Below are positions 60,233 through 64,000 of a stretch of 64,000 nt of DNA, in pieces (position 1 is the first letter of the stretch; every line of letters begins with the position of its first letter). The notes below the pieces were generated by a model that saw only the letters and a program-made list of their open reading frames with translations, did not search any database and was not told the DNA's origin. The DNA is from Spirochaetales bacterium (lineage in GTDB: Bacteria; Spirochaetota; Spirochaetia; SZUA-6; RPPD01), in NCBI GenBank assembly GCA_016929065.1, contig JAFGJO010000002.1, forward strand, positions 1 through 64,000, in the 5' to 3' direction. Position numbers and translations under genes: made by a program.

Positions 60233-60649
60233 CTATTCTTTACTGATCGCGTATTTGTCCACCAGCTTGTTCAGTTCATCGGGAATTGATGGCCTGTTAT
60301 TGACAATACAAGTCGCCGACACAATTGCCTGGGCTGCGGGAATGCGGCCGGGAAGAATCAGGATATCCTGTAAAAACAAAAGCCGCAGCCGGCCTTTACG
60401 TGCGAGATTGCAGCCAATGACAAAAGAGGTCCCGCTTGAAAGCGGCTGTTTGTAATCAATTTCAACGCGGGTAACCACCGCGTCGATACCCCGTTTGTGC
60501 ATGTCGGCAAAATCCATCCCCATGTATTTCAGGAATTCATGGCGGGCATGTTCCAGGTAGTTCAGGTATACCGAGTTGTTGACGATTCCTTCCAGATCCA
60601 GCTCATAGTCTCGGACACTCATTTCCAGTTCGTATTCATATTGTTTCAC
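60233..60649 (-). CDS. Acyl-CoA thioesterase (4HBT/YbgC-like)
   Basis: A 138-residue hot-dog-fold thioesterase. The catalytic region RDYELDLEGIVNNSVYLNYLEHAR matches the YbgC/FcbC group with the conserved Asp and the VNN segment. The GTG start at 60649 has GAGGAG six bases upstream. It would hydrolyse short or aromatic acyl-CoAs. Monocistronic; the 298 bp upstream hold the divergent promoter of the HD-GYP gene. Confidence 0.82.
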   Translation of the reverse strand: MKQYEYELEMSVRDYELDLEGIVNNSVYLNYLEHARHEFLKYMGMDFADMHKRGIDAVVTRVEIDYKQPLSSGTSFVIGCNLARKGRLRLLFLQDILILPGRIPAAQAIVSATCIVNNRPSIPDELNKLVDKYAISKE

Positions 60650-60772
60650 GGTGTTCTCCTCTGCAGTCAAATTTTGGCTGTTTAATAGGTGTGAATTGTT
60701 TCCAGGCCGACTGAATTGGTGAAATTTATCACATATTTTTCAAAAATAGCAACGGAAAACAAACCAATAAAT

Positions 60773-60801
60773 TTGACAGATATATAAAATATGTTTAAAA
60801 T
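60773..60801 (+). promoter_or_regulatory. Promoter of the PAS-HD-GYP regulator
   Basis: TTGACA (60773-60778), 17-bp spacer, TAAAAT (60796-60801), with a leader of about 140 nt to the ATG at 60948. Confidence 0.65.
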
Positions 60802-60947
60802 TTAATTTCCAATCAAAATGACCAATATTTTTTTATGGAAAAGAATGAAGAACCTTTTGAACAGTATTAGAAGTATCCATGCATTACCCGAATATCATTT
60901 GAAAATCAGGTGATCATTGCTCATAATGGAAGCATAAGGCGGAGAGG

Positions 60948-62321
60948 ATGACAAAGCATAAAATACTGATCGTGGAAGACGAACGCATTGTCGCAAAAGA
61001 TATCAAGGGCAGCCTCCGTAATTTCGGGTATGAAGTGATCGACATTGTTGTGACCGGCGAAGACGCGATCAAGGTTGCCGAAGAGCAGCTGCCGGATCTG
61101 GTGTTGATGGATATTATGCTGAAAGGCGAACTGACCGGCATTGATGCCGCCCGCCATATTCGGGACCATCTGTGGATTCCTGTTGTATTTCTGACTGCTT
61201 ATGCAGATGAAAGCACCCTGCAGAATGCGAAACTTACTGAGCCCTTCGGGTATATTATAAAACCCTTTGAAGACGCGGAACTTCACAGTACAATTCAAAT
61301 GGCAATTTACCGTTTTGAGATGGAGCGCAAACTCATCGAGCGGGAACAGTGGCTGACCACCATCCTGAAAAGCATCAGCGATGCCGTTATTGTCACCGAT
61401 AAATCCGGTACAATCACTTTTTCAAATCCCATGACCGAATCGCTTACCGGCTGGCCCATTGACGAGGTGCTGGGTAAAAATCTGTTTGAAATATACAGAA
61501 TCATTGATGACCAGAGCAGCGGGGTCGCCAATGAGATGATCACCGATCAGCTGAAAAATGATGTGTCAATTTACAGAAATAACCAGCTTTTGATGTCGAA
61601 AAATGAGGATATCATTCCTGTGGATACTGTCCTGACAAACCTTGTGGATAAAAATAATGATGTCTCCGGCAGTGTTGTCGTACTCCGTGATATTACTCAG
61701 CGTCTCGAGGCAGAGGCCAAAAACCAGGAGAGTTTCGAAAAATTGAGGATGGCGCTCGGTGGAATCATCCAGGCAATGGCATTTACCGTGGAAAAGCGGG
61801 ATCCGTACACCGCCGGCCACCAGAAACGCGTTTCCGATCTTGCGCGGGCTATCGCGACCGAAATGGGGCTCGACGAAGACCAGGTCGACGGGATACGGCT
61901 TGCCGGTGTGGTTCATGATGTCGGCAAAATTGCAATTCCCAGTGAAATATTGAGCAAGCCGGGTAAATTGAGTGAACTGGAATTCAACCTTGTGCGCAAA
62001 CATCCGGAGGTGGGATATGACATTTTAAAGAACATCGAGTTTCCCTGGCCCATCGCCGATATGGTGATTCAACATCATGAACGGCTGGATGGGACTGGAT
62101 ACCCAAAGAGCCTTAAATCAGACGAGATCAGGCTGGAATCAAAAATACTTGCAGTTGCGGATGTGGTCGAGGCCATGTCGTCGCATCGGCCGTACCGCCC
62201 CGCTCTTGGCGTGGAAAAGGCAATGGAAGAAATTGCAGAGGGGAGCGGTGTAAAATATGATACGACGGTTGTTGCCGCGTGTGCTTCCCTTTTTCAAAAG
62301 AAAAAATACCAATTTAGATAA
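60948..62321 (+). CDS. Response regulator with PAS and HD-GYP domains
   Basis: A 457-residue protein: receiver domain (1-125; phosphoacceptor D55 in LVLMDIML, Lys in IIKPFED), PAS domain (about 130-260) and a C-terminal HD-GYP phosphodiesterase (about 275-457). The catalytic HD is in VVHDVGKIAIP and the GYP-type segment is HHERLDGTGYP. HD-GYP proteins degrade cyclic di-GMP, so this is likely a signal-dependent c-di-GMP phosphodiesterase. No cognate histidine kinase is beside it; GGAGAGG precedes the ATG. Confidence 0.92.
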   Translation: MTKHKILIVEDERIVAKDIKGSLRNFGYEVIDIVVTGEDAIKVAEEQLPDLVLMDIMLKGELTGIDAARHIRDHLWIPVVFLTAYADESTLQNAKLTEPFGYIIKPFEDAELHSTIQMAIYRFEMERKLIEREQWLTTILKSISDAVIVTDKSGTITFSNPMTESLTGWPIDEVLGKNLFEIYRIIDDQSSGVANEMITDQLKNDVSIYRNNQLLMSKNEDIIPVDTVLTNLVDKNNDVSGSVVVLRDITQRLEAEAKNQESFEKLRMALGGIIQAMAFTVEKRDPYTAGHQKRVSDLARAIATEMGLDEDQVDGIRLAGVVHDVGKIAIPSEILSKPGKLSELEFNLVRKHPEVGYDILKNIEFPWPIADMVIQHHERLDGTGYPKSLKSDEIRLESKILAVADVVEAMSSHRPYRPALGVEKAMEEIAEGSGVKYDTTVVAACASLFQKKKYQFR

Positions 62322-62330
62322 TTTCCGGCC

Positions 62331-63026
62331 TTACCGGGAGAAGGCTTTCACCCCATTTTTTAAAAGTTTTTTACAGAGTTTGTCGATTGTCTCGTCGGAA
62401 AACGGTTCGGCATCCGCATAGGCAGGACAAAGTGTCTGTGAAGCCGCGAATTTTTGCAAAATATATGTTTGATTGTCCTGTAATAAATCCCCGATAGCCA
62501 TAATATCTTTTTCGGAAAGCAGTCCCTTGACCACAGTTGTCCGAAACTCGTGCTGTACAGACGATGCTGACATAAATGTTAATGATTTTTGAACCTCCGC
62601 TGTTATTGCAGTATCAGAAACCCCGGTTACTTCCCTGTATTTCTCAAGCGGCGCCTTTATGTCCATGGCAATGTAGTCAACGAGTTTTTCCCGGACGAGC
62701 TGAGTCAGCATTTCAGAATTGGTTCCATTTGTATCCAGCTTGACCAAAAAACCCATATCTTTAATTTTTTTACAGAACTCCGGAAGATCCGGCTGCAGGG
62801 TCGGTTCGCCGCCGGTTATAACCACCCCGTCAAGTTTTCCATGCCTGTCCTGTAAAAAATCAAAAAACAATTCAGGGAGCATGCGCTCACTGTGCTGTGC
62901 GGGGTCGACGAGTTCGGGGTTGTGGCAGTAATGACACCGGAGATTGCACCGAAGAGTAAATACCGTGCAGGCGATTTTTTTGGGAAAATCGATCAGGGAA
63001 AAACGGTGTATGCCGCCGATTAACAT
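62331..63026 (-). CDS. nrdG: Anaerobic ribonucleotide reductase activating protein
   Basis: A 231-residue radical-SAM enzyme that forms the glycyl radical on NrdD. The FeS site CNLRCHYC is near residue 27, followed by GVVITGGEPTLQ and LDTNGT, typical of this group. The start overlaps the nrdD stop by one base, so they are coupled and cotranscribed. Confidence 0.92.
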   Translation of the reverse strand: MLIGGIHRFSLIDFPKKIACTVFTLRCNLRCHYCHNPELVDPAQHSERMLPELFFDFLQDRHGKLDGVVITGGEPTLQPDLPEFCKKIKDMGFLVKLDTNGTNSEMLTQLVREKLVDYIAMDIKAPLEKYREVTGVSDTAITAEVQKSLTFMSASSVQHEFRTTVVKGLLSEKDIMAIGDLLQDNQTYILQKFAASQTLCPAYADAEPFSDETIDKLCKKLLKNGVKAFSR

Positions 63027-64000
63027 TACTGGACCTGGAGTTTATACGTCTTCCGTAATTTGAATTCTTCCGCCTTGCCCTCGTTCCACTGGTTGACCGG
63101 CCGCAGATATCCCACAATGCGGGAATAGACTTCGGTCGGGAGGTCGCATTTCGGACAGACAGGCTGTTTTCCCGGCATATACCCGTGCGTGGTACAGATG
63201 CTGAAGGTTGGGGAAATGGTAAAATAGGGGAGATGGTATTTGTCGCAGATTTTTCGAACCAAATTTTTGACATTATCGGTATCGGATATTTCCTCGCCGA
63301 CAAACAGATGGAGTACAGTGCCGCCGGTATATTTTGTCTGGATCTCATCCTGCAGGTCGAGTGCCTCGAAAATATCATCGGTATAATTAACCGGAAGCTG
63401 TGATGAGTTGGTATAGAATGGTTTTGCACCGTGTTCAATGTCTTCGGAATTCGCGCAGACAATGCTCTTGTATTTTGAGCGGTCGATTCGGGCGAGCCGG
63501 TAGGAGGTGCCTTCGGCCGGGGTCGCTTCAAGGTTGAAATTGTCCCCGGTTTCTTCCTGATATTGAATGAGTGTATCGCGCATATAGGTGAGGGTGCGCA
63601 GGGCAAACTGACGGCCTTTTTTGGAAGTGATGGAACATCCCAGGAGGTTCAGGCAAGCTTCGTTCATTCCGATAAGGCCGATTGTCGAAAAGTGGTTTTT
63701 CCAGTATTCATTAAACCGCTCTTTGACATTGCGCAGATAATATTTTGTATACGGATACAGATTTTTATCGGTAAGTCCCTCAAGGATTTTTCGTTTTATT
63801 TCAAGGCTTTTCCGCGCTTCCATCATGAGGTCGCCCAACCGTTCGCGGAACTCTTTTTCGTCGGTTGAAGTAAACCCGATTCTCGGCAGGTTGATGGTTA
63901 CCACGCCGATAGACCCGGTAAGGGGATTTGCGCCGAATAATCCGCCGCCGCGTTTATCGAGCTGTTTTAAATCCAGACGGAGCCTGCAGCACATGGAACG
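63026..64000 (-). CDS. nrdD: Anaerobic ribonucleoside-triphosphate reductase (3' part)
   Basis: The C-terminal 325 residues of the class III reductase, open to the window's right edge. Seen: the GTSYRLARIDRSKY substrate-side region, a Cys cluster (SICTTHG ... CPKC) that binds zinc, and the glycyl-radical segment RIVGYLRPV. It makes dNTPs without oxygen, so the organism can live anaerobically. The 5' end is outside the window. Confidence 0.93.
   Translation of the reverse strand, partial: RSMCCRLRLDLKQLDKRGGGLFGANPLTGSIGVVTINLPRIGFTSTDEKEFRERLGDLMMEARKSLEIKRKILEGLTDKNLYPYTKYYLRNVKERFNEYWKNHFSTIGLIGMNEACLNLLGCSITSKKGRQFALRTLTYMRDTLIQYQEETGDNFNLEATPAEGTSYRLARIDRSKYKSIVCANSEDIEHGAKPFYTNSSQLPVNYTDDIFEALDLQDEIQTKYTGGTVLHLFVGEEISDTDNVKNLVRKICDKYHLPYFTISPTFSICTTHGYMPGKQPVCPKCDLPTEVYSRIVGYLRPVNQWNEGKAEEFKLRKTYKLQVQ

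Noticed and set aside
60156-60455. 99-codon plus-strand ORF after the GH5 gene
   Set aside because: It is the antisense shadow of the thioesterase gene, with no ribosome binding site.
1-64000. tRNA, rRNA, CRISPR arrays, insertion sequences
   Set aside because: No tRNA-like T-loop/acceptor pattern, no repeated 25-40 bp units with spacers, and no transposase motif were seen in the intergenic regions.

Overview
The window is one contiguous, gene-dense piece of a diderm bacterial chromosome with GC in the mid-40s by eye. It is most likely from a spirochaete of the Treponema/Spirochaeta type. The grounds are many lipoproteins with relaxed lipoboxes (ending VSC, SAC, TGC, TAC, IGC), an OmpA-like protein, a LolA-like carrier, a pyrophosphate-type phosphofructokinase, an archaeal/eukaryotic-type prolyl-tRNA synthetase, several FGE/C-type-lectin-fold lipoproteins and many RsbU/HD-GYP style regulators. 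The species cannot be named from this sequence. No rRNA, tRNA, CRISPR array, transposase, integrase or phage module was seen. Most genes have a strong AGGAG-type ribosome binding site. Sigma70-like promoters (TTGACA-17-TATAAT) are easy to see.

Layout. 0.1-12 kb: lipoprotein and Rossmann genes divergent from nadE; a large uncharacterised cytoplasmic protein; an exported protein; an OmpA-family protein; a degenerate DEAD-box protein overlapping trmB; a membrane protein; a metallo-beta-lactamase-fold hydrolase; a DksA/TraR-like zinc protein divergent from infA. 12-21 kb: argJ and an aspartokinase, a GH4 NAD-dependent glycosidase, a UVR-motif protein, PPi-type pfk, proS and a lipoprotein. 21-27.6 kb: outer-membrane barrel candidate, SDF-family symporter, a BFN/DUF151-UVR protein with a 66-residue MshEN-like partner, fabF with a clear terminator, a lipoprotein, and a divergent chorismate synthase. 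27.7-32 kb: a four-gene partner-switching operon (GHKL ATPase, STAS, MCP-like coiled coil, GAF-SpoIIE phosphatase). 32-42.5 kb: LsrG-like monooxygenase plus iron alcohol dehydrogenase, small proteins, gatCAB followed by an aminotransferase-like gene lacking its catalytic part, a KDG-type sugar kinase and a LamG exported protein. 42.5-51.9 kb: uvrD/pcrA, rimO, a RodZ-like protein and a LolA-like protein, a TPR/zinc-finger protein, and an M48 (Ste24-like) membrane protease.

51.9-59.2 kb is an accessory, partly decayed zone. It starts with a lipoprotein cassette bracketed by an exact 50-bp copy of the 3' end of the M48 protease gene. It holds three lipoproteins with FGE/CLec or DUF1566 domains. 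Two of these have C-termini resembling diversity-generating-retroelement variable regions, although no reverse transcriptase or template repeat is in the window. At least four gene relics lie among them. 59.2-64 kb: a GH5 lipoprotein, a thioesterase, a PAS-HD-GYP response regulator, and nrdG with the 3' part of nrdD running off the right edge.

The most useful observations are the 50-bp repeat that brackets the inserted lipoprotein gene, a recurring promoter-to-start spacing that implies leaderless mRNAs for several envelope genes, perfect inverted repeats next to lipoprotein promoters, and several enzyme-family members that have lost catalytic residues (DEAD-box protein, chorismate synthase, class III aminotransferase).
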